The position numbers and the translations under genes were made by a program. This document shows, piece by piece, positions 41,182-52,540 of a stretch of 64,000 nucleotides of DNA. Below the pieces are notes generated by a model. It saw only the letters and a list, made by a program, of their open reading frames with translations, did not search any database and was not told where the DNA came from. How positions within the stretch are numbered: the stretch's first letter is position 1; each line of letters opens with the position of its first letter. Origin of the DNA: Neofusicoccum parvum (lineage: Eukaryota; Ascomycota; Dothideomycetes; Botryosphaeriales; Botryosphaeriaceae); the NCBI GenBank assembly GCA_020912385.1, contig CP087206.1, forward strand, positions 4,307,702-4,371,701, read 5' to 3'.

Positions 41182-43833
41182 ATGTCGCAATCAACCGAGT
41201 ATTTTCACTATCTTTCTGAATACCACTTACTGGTCTGTAAGAGCTGCGGGTACGCTGTCTGTCTAGACCAAATTCGAAGCCATCTACGGGGCAAGTACCA
41301 CGAGTTGCCCCTAAAAGAAACCGCCGCAGTCTTAGCCGATGTGCAGCGTAGATGGCCGGATCAAGCTCAGAACGCGCGCGACGTCTTTATTCCAGCTAAG
41401 GTAACCCAGCCTATCGCCTACCTACCTCTATATAAGGACGGATTACTTTGCCAGCTCGAGCCTCAGCAGTGTCACTATATCTGCCGGAAGATGAACGTTC
41501 TTAAAACCCATTAGCGCGAAGCCCACCAATAGTCTCTAAGTACTAGGGGTAGACCTAGTAAACAAAAGGAGAAGCAGATCTAAACCCGTCTATAAACTAG
41601 AAGAAAAGAAGTCTTCTACCAGAGATTTTTCATCTAAACCTACGGCTCGCAGTACTTCCAAGTTGAGCAGGTAGATACTAGTAATAAGGGAGAGGAGGAG
41701 GAGGAGATGGATATCGGCGCGTTAGGCGTCCACTAAGCGAGCGACCTTATTAGAAGGCTTGTCGAGAGAGACCTTTAGGAGCGCGATCGCGTGCTCTCCG
41801 ACGCACGCCATATCTACTACGATGAAACTACTAAAACCGAGGTCTCTCCGTAGCTAGAGATGACCCGCTAGCCGTCCTTTTTCAACCGTCTTAACCTCTC
41901 TGAGGTCTCCACGCTCGCCTACGCGGCCGACCCTACCGAAGAGCCGTTGCTTACTCTACTCTCCGAGAGCCTGGATCGGCTTGTCGAGCGGGCGTACCAG
42001 TCTATCTGCGAGGACAAGATCAGCGTGTTTGACCAGGCCCGCATCAACAGCTTTATGGCCGGCGAGCCCTCGGGCACGGAGCGGCTACTCATGATCAAGC
42101 TGCAGAAGAACACTTTCCGGAGCTATAAGCATCTGTGGAAGCGCCTTCTCTACTTTACCTGCCGGACGAGCCGGGTGGACCAGCTAATTCAACTTGTACA
42201 CCGGTTCACTCCTTCTCAGTTGTCCCATATTGAGGCTGTACTGTCACTATCTAGTAACCTACGGGCTCTTATCTCGGATAGCAGCAGCGGCGGTATTTCC
42301 GGTGAAGCAGCAAGCGCTCAGAAGCAGGTAGAGGCCGCTCTAGATAGGGCGTGCCTCCTCCTCTGTATCTCCCTTCTAGACCACAATATCAGGGGTAGCT
42401 ATTTTGAAAGCCCCGTGCTTAGCTTCCTCGCCGTCCTCGGCATTGACGAGAAAAAGGATTGCGGCTTCTACAGGCCGCTTACATACTCGCCCCAGCTGTC
42501 TAAATTCATCAAGATCGCACAGATACTCGTTATCGAGCGGGCCGTGCTTGCTGCAGATGAAGGGGCTATTGAATACCCCTCCGACTTGCTCGACGAGATG
42601 AGATAGCGCTTTATGGTCCGAGGGTCTCGCTCAGCTTTCGACTGGGTATGCAGGCTCCGCGCCTACGCAAAGAAGGTGGTGAGCAATACTACGATTACTG
42701 GCTATATTATCTGGTCAGACGATATCAGCACAGTGACCTACAAGTAGGCGACCGTTAGCATGGAGCAGCTTAAGTCCTTTATCAGCCTTAAGATGGGTCT
42801 GGCCTAATAGGAGCTACGAGATCTACTTCTAATCCATCCGGAGGAGAAGTATAAAGAGGTTGTACCTGCTCTCGTCCTTCACCGTCTACAGGACGACCAT
42901 AGTAATGGTCAAAATGGTTGGAGTTTCCTTAAGGACGCTAGAAATGCGGCCCAGTTTGAACTACCTGGTGGAAGTGGAAACTGGCTGATCAACCGTGTAC
43001 TCGACAATGACTGGCTCCGGGATGAGCTCGTATCTCTTGGAAAAAAGAGGGAGCTGCGTTAGAAGAAACCAGCTGTAAGCCAATACCTCGCTAAGGTCGA
43101 CCGCTTTCTTGAGCGCCTACTACTTCTGGTCCACTTGACGTCCGGACAACCCGCACGTGGCACCGAACTGGTGAGCCTACAGCATTGTAACACCCGGCAG
43201 GGCCACCACCGGAGTATTTTTATTGAGAACGGCCTCGTCGGCACGATTACGTCCTACTATAAGGGATACAACGTTACTGGCTCAATGAAGATTATCCACC
43301 GATATCTCCCGAGGGAGGTTAGCGAGTTGCTAGTGTATTACCTCTGGCTAGTCCTACTATTCTAGCAGAAACTCGAGACCTTAGCTTTTCAACGGCTAGA
43401 ACAATCGTCATCCTTTCTGTGGCCGAAGGGAGCTGGCGGCTGGGATAGTAGTAGGCTAGGAGCTATTCTGGCAAGGGAAACAAGCATGCATCTAGGCACG
43501 ACGCTTAACATTATGACGTACAGGCATATTGCTATTGCAATCTCACGCCAGCATCTGAAATGTAGGGGTTTTAAACGGGACTATGGAATGGATAAGAAGC
43601 TAGCGGATGAGCAGGCAATTCACGGCTCTTGGATTACGGGCACAGTGTATGCGAGAGGTCTCCAGGAGGCGCCTAGACATATGGAGGCACGAAGAATGGA
43701 ATACCGGGCTACTAGTCGGGAGTGGCATAGTTTTCTTGGGTTTCGGGTGTATCTTGGGGCTCGGAAGCGCCCGCTAATAGAAGATGAAAGTCTAGGAAAT
43801 GGAGCATTAAAGAGGGCCTGCTTGGGATGGTAA
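41182..43833 (+). pseudogene. OrsD-like / TLH N-terminal unit, copy 1, decayed
   Basis: One frame (884 codons) runs from MSQSTEYFHYLSEYHLL to LKRACLGW without any indel, but with many in-frame stops, mostly TAG at Trp or Gln positions. The N-terminal C2H2-like finger (CKSCGYAVCLDQIRSHLRGKYHE), the PLYKDGLLCQ strand and a second finger (CHYICRKMNVLKTH) match unit 3 (55143) and the OrsD family (PF12013, formerly DUF3505). The C-terminal part holds the tyrosine-recombinase-like motifs GQPARGTEL (Arg at 43156), YYKGY (Lys at 43261), TYRHIAIAIS (43519) and AIHGSWITGTVYARG (His 43621, Tyr 43648). No helicase follows. The damage looks like RIP. Confidence 0.75.
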
Positions 43834-45054
43834 ACTGTTTTCTTTTAGGATTGTATTATTTTTCTTTTTCCTAATCGGGTTTCATAGGTGTCTACTTTAT
43901 AGAGGCGTATAGGTCTAATTAAGCGATTATGGAAGACGAAAAAGAAAAGAAGTAGTGAGGAGAGACAGCGGCAGGTAAAAAGGCAAGCGGTTTAGCCCCG
44001 CCCCGAAGGGCGAGGCCAAGTCTAGCCAGGCATCAACTCTTTAGTCTCCCGTAACCAATGTAGGGGTTACTCGATGACACCTGGCTAGAGCATTACAACA
44101 CGGATAGAACGCGGTCCGAAGGACCTCACCGTACCGGGCAACCCTGCTCCCACCAAGTCGATTGGTAGTCGACTGGGGGCCCTTAATAGACGCACTGGTC
44201 GGGGACCAGCAGTAGGCAATCAGTCCCCGAATCACCGGGAACAACCATCCTGTGCCGACCCGAGGGTCGACAGGCGCCGTCAGCCAAGCTGTTTTCCGAC
44301 TGCACCAGGCAGCCGTTTGATGAGATAAGGTTGGAGGATTGAATACATATACTAAGTAAAAATAAGTCAACGTGGTCGAATGAGGCTGAAATTGGGATAT
44401 GTGATAGAGGACGGAAAACCGAGCATTTTGACGTATTTTTCGTATTTTTCCGCGCGTCGGGCGAGGAGTTATTCAATTTCGAAGATTTAGGCGGCGCGGA
44501 GCGGGCAGGAATCGAACCCGTGACCTTTAGATAAGAATCCTGCGAGGAAAGCGGGCGTGGAAAGGGGGGAAAAGAGAAGGGAGGGGAGGGGAGGAGGCCC
44601 TTTTATAGCTATCTACTTACTCTTCAACCGTGCACGCGCTAAGCTAAATTGATTTAGATTCGCTTTAGAGCGCTAAAGAGAAGCGTCTAATTATTACGGC
44701 GCAGCCTATACAGAACCTGGGTAGAAGGAAAGAAAGGACAAGCGGGGCACCTACACGCCTGTAAAAAGAAGATCCACCGGCGGGAAGTCACGTGACTCCC
44801 GGTTCAGCCGTTCGAAGCCTTGGCACTCTGAACTCCTGAACCGTAGGAGTTCAGACGTTCAACCGCTTGGCGGAATGAACCTACGAACTATTAGATTATA
44901 TAGACTCTCCTACGTATATAAACCATACTCATTAGTATAGCTTTGACCTTCGTGGTTAATTTACTTCGATAATCACAACTTCCTGCACAGAAGGAGATAG
45001 CGACCTCGAGGAAAAGCGCCAAGACCGGTACCGTTCGAAAGCCCTAACCTAAAA
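43834..45054. other. Intergenic; hairpin-rich, no coding gene seen
   Basis: GC-rich hairpins (for example CCCCGCCCCGAAGGGCGAGG near 43996) and a tRNA-like fragment (44500-44557). Otherwise nothing recognised. Confidence 0.4.
44500..44557 (-). tRNA. tRNA-Lys(CTT)-like fragment or tRNA-derived SINE remnant
   Basis: Minus strand: CCCGCT ... GATTCTTATCT ... AAGGTCACGGGTTCGATTCC ... GCCCGCTCCG. The T-loop (GGTTCGATTCC) and CTT in an anticodon-like loop resemble fungal tRNA-Lys, but the D arm is missing and the stems do not pair well. Not a functional tRNA. Confidence 0.35.
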
Positions 45055-45070
45055 GATTGATTGATTGATT
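45055..45070. repeat. GATT repeat, left side of LINE A copy 4
   Basis: GATTGATTGATTGATT lies left of the LINE tail, and the same repeat borders the right end at 50696-50715. It is the target duplication inside the tail of LINE B copy 2. Confidence 0.65.
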
Positions 45071-45248
45071 GAGTTGAGTTGAGTTGAGTTGAATTCATTT
45101 ACCCTGACCCATCGCCCTGAGCGATATGCAGGCTACGACTATTCAAAGAATTTCAATGCTAGTATACATGTTGTGTGTCAATTTGAGAGAAGGAGAAGGT
45201 AAAGAGAGGCGGAGAGTGAGGTGTTAGGTGTGTGGTGTAAAGAGTGTT

Positions 45249-48200
45249 TTACGCTATAGGTTCATCTCTGTTTATGAACCGCTGTGTGTCTTGCGCAAAG
45301 CTGAGAACAGCCTGTAGCTGTGACGTTGTTATCCTCCACTTATTTTCTTTGCTCTGCGTGGCTACTGTGTTACTTGGTGGCTTTCCACCTAGCAAGGCTG
45401 ATAGGCTGTTCTTTTGTAAGCCACTTTCTTGAAGCATCTTCTGACGGCCTTGCTGAAGCAGGTAACAGTCAAGAAGGACATGTGACACTGATTCAACTTC
45501 TCCACATTCACACTGCTCATTGTTGATGCGGCCCATCCGCTTACGGTGTTGGTTAAGCCAGCAGTGGCCTGTCCGAAGCTGGGCAAGGAGACCAGCCAGG
45601 CTCCGTGGGAGCTTGTCGTATAGGTGCCGGGTGTGAGGGCCTGGTGGGGCTGTGTCGATGCCTCGGAGGTGCTGGCCTTTGTCTGAGATTTCCCATTGTG
45701 CTGCCCAGGTTGCGTGTGCTGTTTCCTTGGCTGCCTGGGCCTGAAGTGATGCTAGTGGTCCAAAGCTGTGTTCTCTAAGGCGTGTGGTTGCAGCTTTAGC
45801 GAGCCTGTCCGCTTCATCATTCCCTCTGATCCCACTGTGGCTTGGCACCCATTGGAGAGAGAAGCTGATTTGATAGCTATCCTTGATATGCTTGGCTGTT
45901 TCTGTAATTGACCGTACTATGCCTTGACCTGATCGTCGCTTGTGTGGGTCTGCTAGTGCTTGTAGGGCTGCCTTTGAGTCGCTGTAGATTGTATATATTA
46001 CTGGATTTGAGTTGCCTTCTTCGAGGTTCTGCTCCACTGCTAGCTCCATGCCGGTGTTAATAGCGATAAGCTCAGCGGCCGTGATGCTGTAAAACTTGCT
46101 GGAGCCAACCCCTTTCTGGGCTTGTCTATGGATTCTCTGCTCCTGGTTGAGGATCACTGCAGCTGCTCCAAGTTGTCCTTTTACTTGAGATGCGTCCGTG
46201 AAGATCCTCTTAGCCCCGTCTCGTTTAAGCTCTTCCTTGAAAACCTCTAGGGTCTGAGATTTGGGTAGCTGCAGTTGGATGTTGTCTAGTAGCAGGGGTT
46301 TCCATGGTGGAAGGGGGCATGTATCAATTACTTCAGTCTCCTCAGCCTGGCCTGGGCTTTGTAATTTGAGGGTTGCATTCAGTGGGCTCAGGAAGCTGAC
46401 TGCCAGATTGAGTGTTGATATTGTTTTGTTGACAAGCGTCTTGCATGGATGAGAGGTGGGGAGTGTTTTGAGGTTAGTAATGACCCTCTCTGCCCTAGCC
46501 TGTAGGCGTAGCTTTGTTGGTAGGAGAAAGTTCTCGTAGTCTAGTGCTTCAGTTGAAACGGTTTGGAAGGCTGAAATAGCCTTGGTTGTTGCCAGCCGCT
46601 GAATCCTGGAGAGTACTGCCACTTGCCATTTGCATCTCTTTGGGGAGTGCCAGACGGTTGAGGCGTAGTCCAGTTGAGGAATCACGCATGCTTGATAGAG
46701 CTGGCGCATCTGCTTTGGTCGGAGGTGCCTCAGTCTACCTATGGCCAGGCAGGTCTTGGTTGCTCGTGTGGCAGCTCTCTGAACGTGGGCTCTCCACCGG
46801 AGTTGCTGGTCAAAGATAACTCCTAACAGCTTCACTTCTTGCCTAGGCTCAATTACATGGTTGCCCATGACTATTGCTCCTGAGCAGTTCTGGTCTGGAC
46901 TTCTTGTAAAGTGTATGAGCTCTGTCTTGTCTGCTTCAAAGCTTGATCCAGTTTGCTCTGCCCAGCGCTGCATTCTTGGTATGTCCTCCCTTTGCAAAGC
47001 TGCAAGGTTTTTGCTTGCAGATAGGCTTGTTCGCCACCGGCAGTAATCATCAATGTAGGCAGATGATCCTCCAGTGAAGTCAACTGGCTGGTCAACTAGG
47101 TCGGCGTTGTAGAAGGCAAAGAGAATTGGTGAGAGAGGTGAGCCTTGAGGGAGACCAGGGTGGTTGAGAGCTGCAGCTGGCTTGGTGTAGTTATCAAACG
47201 ATATTGAAGCTGTTCTGTTCTCCATAAAGCTCTTGATCCAGCACCTTGCTTCAGTTGGAATCCCTCTCTTAGCCAGGCAGTGGTCTAGTACCTCCTTGCC
47301 AACTGCATTAAAGGCACCTTTCAGGTCGAATGCCATAAGCGTGACCACTTTGTGTTCTTTCCAAGCCTTCCATATAGCATCAACTAGGATAAGGAGAGCT
47401 TGCTCTGTTGATCTACCTGGTCTTGCCCCAAACTGGGTGGCTGGCAAGAGATTGTGCTTCTCAGCATAGTAGGATAGCCTCTTTGCCATTACTGCTTCTA
47501 GCAACTTTCCGAGTGTGTTGAGTAGTGAGATTGGGCGGTATGCTTTGGGAATTGTGTAGTCAGGCTTGCCAGCTTTCCGGAGGACAATGATTGCTGCTGT
47601 ACGCCAGGCTTTAGGATGGTGGCCAAGGTTGATAGATGCAGAGAAGATGTGGTGGATATATGTAGTAATGTAGGGCCAAAGCTTCTGCCAGACAAGCATA
47701 GGAAGGCCATCATCTCCAGGGGCAGAGTTGGGTTTGGTAGAGCTTAGACTCTGGTGGATTTCGGCTTCTGTGATCGGTTCCCACCCTATAGGAGTTGCCA
47801 TAGTAGATTGAGCTGGTGGTTGTGGGCTGGTTGGCTTTGGAAAGAAGGTGTCTAGTAGAAGTTGTGCCTTCTCTGCATTTTCTGTGGCTTTGTTGTTGCC
47901 TGTAGAGAGTGGGGGAATGTTGCTGTAGTTATCGCTTGGGCTAGCGTATTTAGCTGCCTTCCATAGCTGGTTGCCTTTCCCTGCATTATCTAGAAAGTCC
48001 TTCCAGTGGCTGCTCTTTGCATGTGCTATTGCTTTTACCCATTCTCTACGGGCCATCTTCATTGCGCTGTATTGGTCCACTGTGTCTGGGTTGTCTCTTC
48101 CAAGGCTTGCGCTAAAGGTTTGCCAGAGCCGGCGGTGCTTGTTATATTTAGATTGGTGATCTTTGAGTTCTGGGTTAAACCACTGCTTCGAGTATGGACA

Positions 48201-49121
48201 TGGCTTGGCAGTTGGCGTAAACTCATTTGTTATAGCTGTGGTTGTACTAATAAGCTGCTCGACTGCTTTGTCGAGCTGTCCACATGTGGCAATCTGCCTT
48301 GCCTGCCCAAGGGCGCGCTGAATAGCCTGTCCTGTCTTTGTCCAGTCTGTTCGCTCATAGAGCTTGCGTGGTGGTCGTGTATTGGCCTGTTCGACCTCCA
48401 TGTTCCATTCAGAGAAGATGGCTCTGTGGTCGGACCCGTAGTTTTGGTCTAGAAGCTCACACTTAACTAGCTGGTTTGGAATGTTGCTAAGAGTAAGGTC
48501 TAGTGTCGTTCTACTGTCGGCTTTGTTACTGGCGTAGCAGGTTGGTGTGCCACGATAGAGGTGGCTCTGAAGGTGATGTTCTTCCATAAACGAGATTAAG
48601 GATGCTGCGCTTCCTACCAGATATGGTTTAATATTGTCTCCGCCCCATAGCGGGTCTTGTCTGTTGAAGTCTCCTCCGAGGATCAGGCCTAGGGTGTTGC
48701 ATGTTGTCTGCTTTGCTATGGACTGGCGGATTGCTTGGAGAGCTGCAAGCATTTCGTTCTCTGCCGACTGTTGGGTTCCTCCCATTGGCGGTATGTAGAC
48801 TGAGAAGATGAGGATTGGCTGGTTTGGTGTCTGAATTTGAACAGCTGTAAGGTCTCGGCTATTGCATGGAACTTGCTGCTGTGCAGAGGAGGAGATTCGT
48901 TTATTAACGTAGATGGCGGATCGTTTTTTCTGAGTTCCAGTGTAGGTTGGGGTGTATAGGTGCCATGAGCGGTGTTGTGGTAGGTTTTTAAAGAAAGAGA
49001 CTGGTGGTTCTTGAATAAGAAGGATGTCGAGTTTTTCCGTGTCTGGGTCGTTGATTAAGGCTTCCATGCATTCGTTTGTTTTCCAGATGTTCAATTGGAC
49101 AATTCGTAGGGGCTCTAGCAT
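45249..49121 (-). CDS. LINE ORF2 (copy 4): endonuclease, reverse transcriptase, RNase H
   Basis: The product is 1290 residues, colinear with copy 1 ORF2. Endonuclease motifs: RIVQLNIWKTNE, LLIQEPPVSFF, GGDFNRQDPLWGG, YGSDHRAIF. RT: PGDDGLPMLVWQ, FDLKGAFNAVGKEVLDH, LPQGSPLSPILFAFYNADL, YIDDYCRW. RNase H: FTDASQVKGQLG, AAELIAINTGMELA, YSDSKAALQ, RLAKAATT. The C-terminal Cys motif is CECGEVESVSHVLLDC. No stops. Starts with ATG-C-TAG overlapping the ORF1 stop. Its survival next to RIP-damaged units suggests late arrival. Confidence 0.92.
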   Translation of the reverse strand: MLEPLRIVQLNIWKTNECMEALINDPDTEKLDILLIQEPPVSFFKNLPQHRSWHLYTPTYTGTQKKRSAIYVNKRISSSAQQQVPCNSRDLTAVQIQTPNQPILIFSVYIPPMGGTQQSAENEMLAALQAIRQSIAKQTTCNTLGLILGGDFNRQDPLWGGDNIKPYLVGSAASLISFMEEHHLQSHLYRGTPTCYASNKADSRTTLDLTLSNIPNQLVKCELLDQNYGSDHRAIFSEWNMEVEQANTRPPRKLYERTDWTKTGQAIQRALGQARQIATCGQLDKAVEQLISTTTAITNEFTPTAKPCPYSKQWFNPELKDHQSKYNKHRRLWQTFSASLGRDNPDTVDQYSAMKMARREWVKAIAHAKSSHWKDFLDNAGKGNQLWKAAKYASPSDNYSNIPPLSTGNNKATENAEKAQLLLDTFFPKPTSPQPPAQSTMATPIGWEPITEAEIHQSLSSTKPNSAPGDDGLPMLVWQKLWPYITTYIHHIFSASINLGHHPKAWRTAAIIVLRKAGKPDYTIPKAYRPISLLNTLGKLLEAVMAKRLSYYAEKHNLLPATQFGARPGRSTEQALLILVDAIWKAWKEHKVVTLMAFDLKGAFNAVGKEVLDHCLAKRGIPTEARCWIKSFMENRTASISFDNYTKPAAALNHPGLPQGSPLSPILFAFYNADLVDQPVDFTGGSSAYIDDYCRWRTSLSASKNLAALQREDIPRMQRWAEQTGSSFEADKTELIHFTRSPDQNCSGAIVMGNHVIEPRQEVKLLGVIFDQQLRWRAHVQRAATRATKTCLAIGRLRHLRPKQMRQLYQACVIPQLDYASTVWHSPKRCKWQVAVLSRIQRLATTKAISAFQTVSTEALDYENFLLPTKLRLQARAERVITNLKTLPTSHPCKTLVNKTISTLNLAVSFLSPLNATLKLQSPGQAEETEVIDTCPLPPWKPLLLDNIQLQLPKSQTLEVFKEELKRDGAKRIFTDASQVKGQLGAAAVILNQEQRIHRQAQKGVGSSKFYSITAAELIAINTGMELAVEQNLEEGNSNPVIYTIYSDSKAALQALADPHKRRSGQGIVRSITETAKHIKDSYQISFSLQWVPSHSGIRGNDEADRLAKAATTRLREHSFGPLASLQAQAAKETAHATWAAQWEISDKGQHLRGIDTAPPGPHTRHLYDKLPRSLAGLLAQLRTGHCWLNQHRKRMGRINNEQCECGEVESVSHVLLDCYLLQQGRQKMLQESGLQKNSLSALLGGKPPSNTVATQSKENKWRITTSQLQAVLSFAQDTQRFINRDEPIA

Positions 49122-50383
49122 TGGAAGCTAATATGGGGGAGGATCTGGGCTCTGCACTGGCTGTCTCCTGTTGGGTGGCTGCCGCGGCAGTCTGCACACT
49201 GGGGAGAGCTGCCTGGTGGGCAGTTCCTCGTGTTGTGTCCTCCGTTGCAGTTTCCGCATCTTTCCTTTTCCCTACAGTTACTAGCGAGGTGTCCAAATCC
49301 CTGGCATCTATAACACCTCTTTCTTTCCATGCGGTAGAATTCAACACGGTTGACAATTTCCTGTCCAAAGAGAAGCCCATTCTGAACTGCATTTTGGGCT
49401 GCTTCTTCAGTGTTGAACCATATCCCCAGGGACGCGTGTTGGCCGAAGGGGTTATCTTTCTTCTTCATCCAGGCTATATCCTCAATCTGCGTGTCTGTCT
49501 CTAAGAGCTTGTTCTCAAGAGTGATCTTCTGGATTGCGTTTTCCTTTTCTTCTATCTGGACTTCGCCTGTTGGCGTGCGGTGGGCTACCACTCCAAATCT
49601 TGGGCGATTGATTTTCGTGTCTTTTCCTAGCACCGTGGTCCATTCTTGATTCTGAATTGCAAGCTGTTTGGCTTCTTTATTCTTAAAGCGGATGAGGTAT
49701 CCTCGCTTTGTTGCCTTTGCTCCTAGGACTTCCGCTTGTTTGGTTGGCTCTTGGCTTTTAAGTGCTCGGGATACGAGGTTCACTGCGGTTGGGGTAGGCA
49801 GGTTCCGGGTGAAGCCGTTTGCTGGTGTCTGGTCAGGGCCTGGTGGTGGAACGTCGATGAGTATCGTCGTAGGGTTGTTTCCGGATTGCCTGTTGTAGGT
49901 TGGGGGCGTTTGGAGTGCTCCGCGGGCTGCAACTGTTGCCCAGCTTTGGCTTTGCGGGGGACTGGTGGCTGCTGGTTGGAGCTTGCTCTCGAGTTTCTGG
50001 ACTTGCTCAGCCAGGTTGCTGATAAGCTTGGTTAGTTCCTGGTGCTCTTTCTTGGCCTCCTCTCTTTCCTTTTGGAGGAGTTGGATTGTCTTTTGCTGCT
50101 GGGATACTAGTAGGGCTAGTGTTTCGGTGTTCGGGTTTGTCTCTACTTGGAGGGTTGCTTGCGTGGATTGTATGGTCTGGCTACTAGGGGGGTCGTCTTC
50201 TGTGGAGCTCGTGTGGGTTTCGTCTTCTGTGTCTTGATTGTTTCTATAACTGGCGGTACGTCGTTTCTCTCTGATTTTTCCGCTAGGAGCGGCTGACTTG
50301 GATCTAGTAATGATTTGGCTGTTGGGTGGAGCAGTAGTTGACTTGCGCCGTCCGCGTTGCAGGGGGCCTGGATTGGGAAACAT
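49115..50383 (-). CDS. LINE ORF1 (copy 4), gag-like
   Basis: The product is 422 residues. Disordered N-terminus, coiled coil (LLVSQQQKTIQLLQKEREEAKKE ... LAEQVQKLESKL), RRM-like core and three zinc knuckles (CYRCQGFGHLASNC, CGNCNGGHNTRNC, CADCRGSHPTGDSQC) near the C-terminus. Shares IAWMKKKDNPFGQHASLGIWF and MERKRC with copies 1 and 2. Start at 50383 is the first ATG of the frame. Confidence 0.85.
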   Translation of the reverse strand: MFPNPGPLQRGRRKSTTAPPNSQIITRSKSAAPSGKIREKRRTASYRNNQDTEDETHTSSTEDDPPSSQTIQSTQATLQVETNPNTETLALLVSQQQKTIQLLQKEREEAKKEHQELTKLISNLAEQVQKLESKLQPAATSPPQSQSWATVAARGALQTPPTYNRQSGNNPTTILIDVPPPGPDQTPANGFTRNLPTPTAVNLVSRALKSQEPTKQAEVLGAKATKRGYLIRFKNKEAKQLAIQNQEWTTVLGKDTKINRPRFGVVAHRTPTGEVQIEEKENAIQKITLENKLLETDTQIEDIAWMKKKDNPFGQHASLGIWFNTEEAAQNAVQNGLLFGQEIVNRVEFYRMERKRCYRCQGFGHLASNCREKERCGNCNGGHNTRNCPPGSSPQCADCRGSHPTGDSQCRAQILPHISFQC

Positions 50384-50695
50384 GGTTTCATGTAGAGTGC
50401 CGAGCCTGAGCTTTGACCAGTAGAGGGAGAATTTTGCGTCTGGTGAGTGTGGATGGCGCTGTACGATAGCCTAGCCTAGCGGCCGCGCTTTGGCGGTGCA
50501 GGCTTTGCTACTAAGTTGAAGTGGTGTGGCCGCTGTGCGCTTTCTTTTGGTAGTGGTTTGGTCACGGGCCGAGCCTTGGTTAGTAAGATCCCTTTCTCGG
50601 GGGAGGTCCTGGCCGCAAAGTTGATTGATCCAATCTTCTGTTGATAGGCGTGAATGTCTTGTGCTGAGGCTTGTTCCTGGGAGGCCTGGAGGTCC

Positions 50696-52219
50696 GATTG
50701 ATTGATTGATTGATTCTGTCAGGCTACGATATATTCTAGGTAGTATAAGAGCCGTCCCTCTCTTTAGCCTTATATTGTCCTGTTCTTTAGCCTCTTCTCA
50801 CTTCTTAGTCCAATCTGTTTACTCCCTTCGCTACCCTTATATCTCTTGTGGTGGGTTCGATGTGTAAGCCTCCCCATGTTCATCTCGGAACCGCCCGGTT
50901 CTTTGTAGGAACTGAATGGCTGCCTTGACTACTGTATAGTTAGGCTTCTACTTCTCCTTTAGACCGTCTACTGGTTTCCTAGTGTGCCGGTCCTCCCATC
51001 CGCTCCATCCACCTAATAAAAAGGAAACATCCCCCCATCTCTTCCCTACTGCGACCACGAGTTCTCGTCTAAGGTCCCGCCACTGCGGGCACTCTAGTAG
51101 TACATGTTTGATTGTCTCCTGGCTCATGCTATACTGGCACTCATCTGACTCCTCTCGCCCTATTCTGTAAAGGTAAGGCTTGAGTCGGCAGTGGTTTGAG
51201 CGGCACTGAATTAGGACTGCTGCCTGCTCCGAGTCCAGTCTGTTATAGAGGTTGATAGTGTGTTTACCTAGTGCAGCACCATCTAGCTCCCATGTGTATC
51301 TTCCGTACCTCTTTCTCTGCTTTGCGTTTTCCTTCTCTTCCTCTTGCACCCTTACAAGCACTGCCTGCGTGACTGTTTTGACCAGCCTCCGACGGTCCTG
51401 GGAGTCTCGGTCCGGTCTCTAGCCTGGTTTAACTGCCCTCTTTGCTGCTCTGTCTGCTGCCTCATTCCCCTTCACCCCTGAGTGGGCTGGCACCTAGATG
51501 AGCCAGGGGGTAACACCTCGGGCTACAATCTTATCCATCACCTTGTAGATGTCTTGTAGGATGTACTGCCCCTCTGTTTGAGTCTTAGTCTGGATTGCCT
51601 TCAGTGCCTTCTGGCTGTCTGTGACTAGAAAAACGTTTCTTCTCCCTTTTCTCTCTGTGACCAGGTTTTCCAGCCCTGCTAGTATTGCAAGAAGCTCGGT
51701 AGCAAGGACTGAAAAGGACTTGGCTCTTACTACTGTCTCTTGGAGGATTGTCACTGGCTGGTGTGTATTTACCATACGGACCACCCTAATACTGCACATC
51801 CCTTCTCTTACTGCGCCGTCAACATAGACTGTGCTTGACTGCAGTAACTGCTGCACTTTTCTCTTTGCCTGTTCCTTCTCTTCGATCTGAATCCGCGTTC
51901 CAGCCAGCGCTGCCCATAGGGGACGGCTCCAAGGCAGGATTGTCTCCATCTAGGGGGCCTTCTCTGGTCTGGCCAGTTCTGCAAATTCGTTCCATGTGTG
52001 CTGTAAGGGACTCTGCCACCTTCCACCTTGTGACCTGAGTGCCTTTACACACCTGGCTGCTGGATTCGCCTCTGGGAGACTGAGGAGTCCAACGAGGTGC
52101 TTGCCCACCTTCCTCTTCAGTCTGGATTCTACCGAGCACAAACCAGCTTCCGCTTCCAGTACTGGTAGCGCCACTGTCTTAAACGCTCTGGTGATCACCT
52201 GGGCTCCTAGTTTCTGGAT
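50696..52219 (-). mobile_element. LINE B copy 2, 5'-truncated
   Basis: The minus strand starts (52219) at the end of the RT region (KLGAQVITRAFKTVALPVLEAEAGL), continues into RNase H (STVYVDGAVREG, FSVLATELLAILAGLENLV, VFLVTDSQKALKAI) and, after a TAG at the Trp of WVPAHSG, to LYNRLDSEQAAVLIQCRSNHC and the Cys motif C-x-Y-x(6)-TIKHVLLEC. (GATT)n tail at 50696-50715, where LINE A copy 4 is inserted. Longer than copy 1 but with stops. Confidence 0.82.
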
Positions 52220-52232
52220 CCTAAGATATATG

Positions 52233-52540
52233 CTCGAGTCGACTCTACTTTCTAAGTCGACTCTACATGGGTGTTTCCTATTTCGTACAAGCTTTCCCGC
52301 TCTCGCCGCCTTTCCGCCTCATCAAAATTCTGCCGTATCTTCATCAATAAGAAGAGATAGATAATATCCCGTAGTTAAACCTAGTTTTAACGCGACGCGT
52401 ACGCGCTTTAGTAGGGGTAAGAAAATAATAATCTAGACGTGTTAAGTAAGACTCTTTCTTCTACTTTTCCATTACACCTTCTTACAGCAGATACAAAATA
52501 ACCTGCATTCTTTACTCTCAACTATCTATCCAATAGTAAT
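52233..52540. other. Upstream region of OrsD-like unit 2
   Basis: Homologous in blocks to 40861-41181, including the sequence just right of the LINE B junction (CTAAGATATATGCTC). Confidence 0.6.

Larger units (their letters stand above)
45071..50695 (-). mobile_element. Full-length Tad1-like LINE, family A copy 4
   Basis: About 5.6 kb on the minus strand, similar length to copy 1. (GAGTT)n tail at 45071-45093, 3' UTR, ORF2 (45249-49121), ORF1 (49115-50383) and a ~310-base 5' leader. Both ORFs open. Inserted into the (GATT)n tail of LINE B copy 2. Diverged from copy 1 (different subfamily), close to copy 3. Confidence 0.88.
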
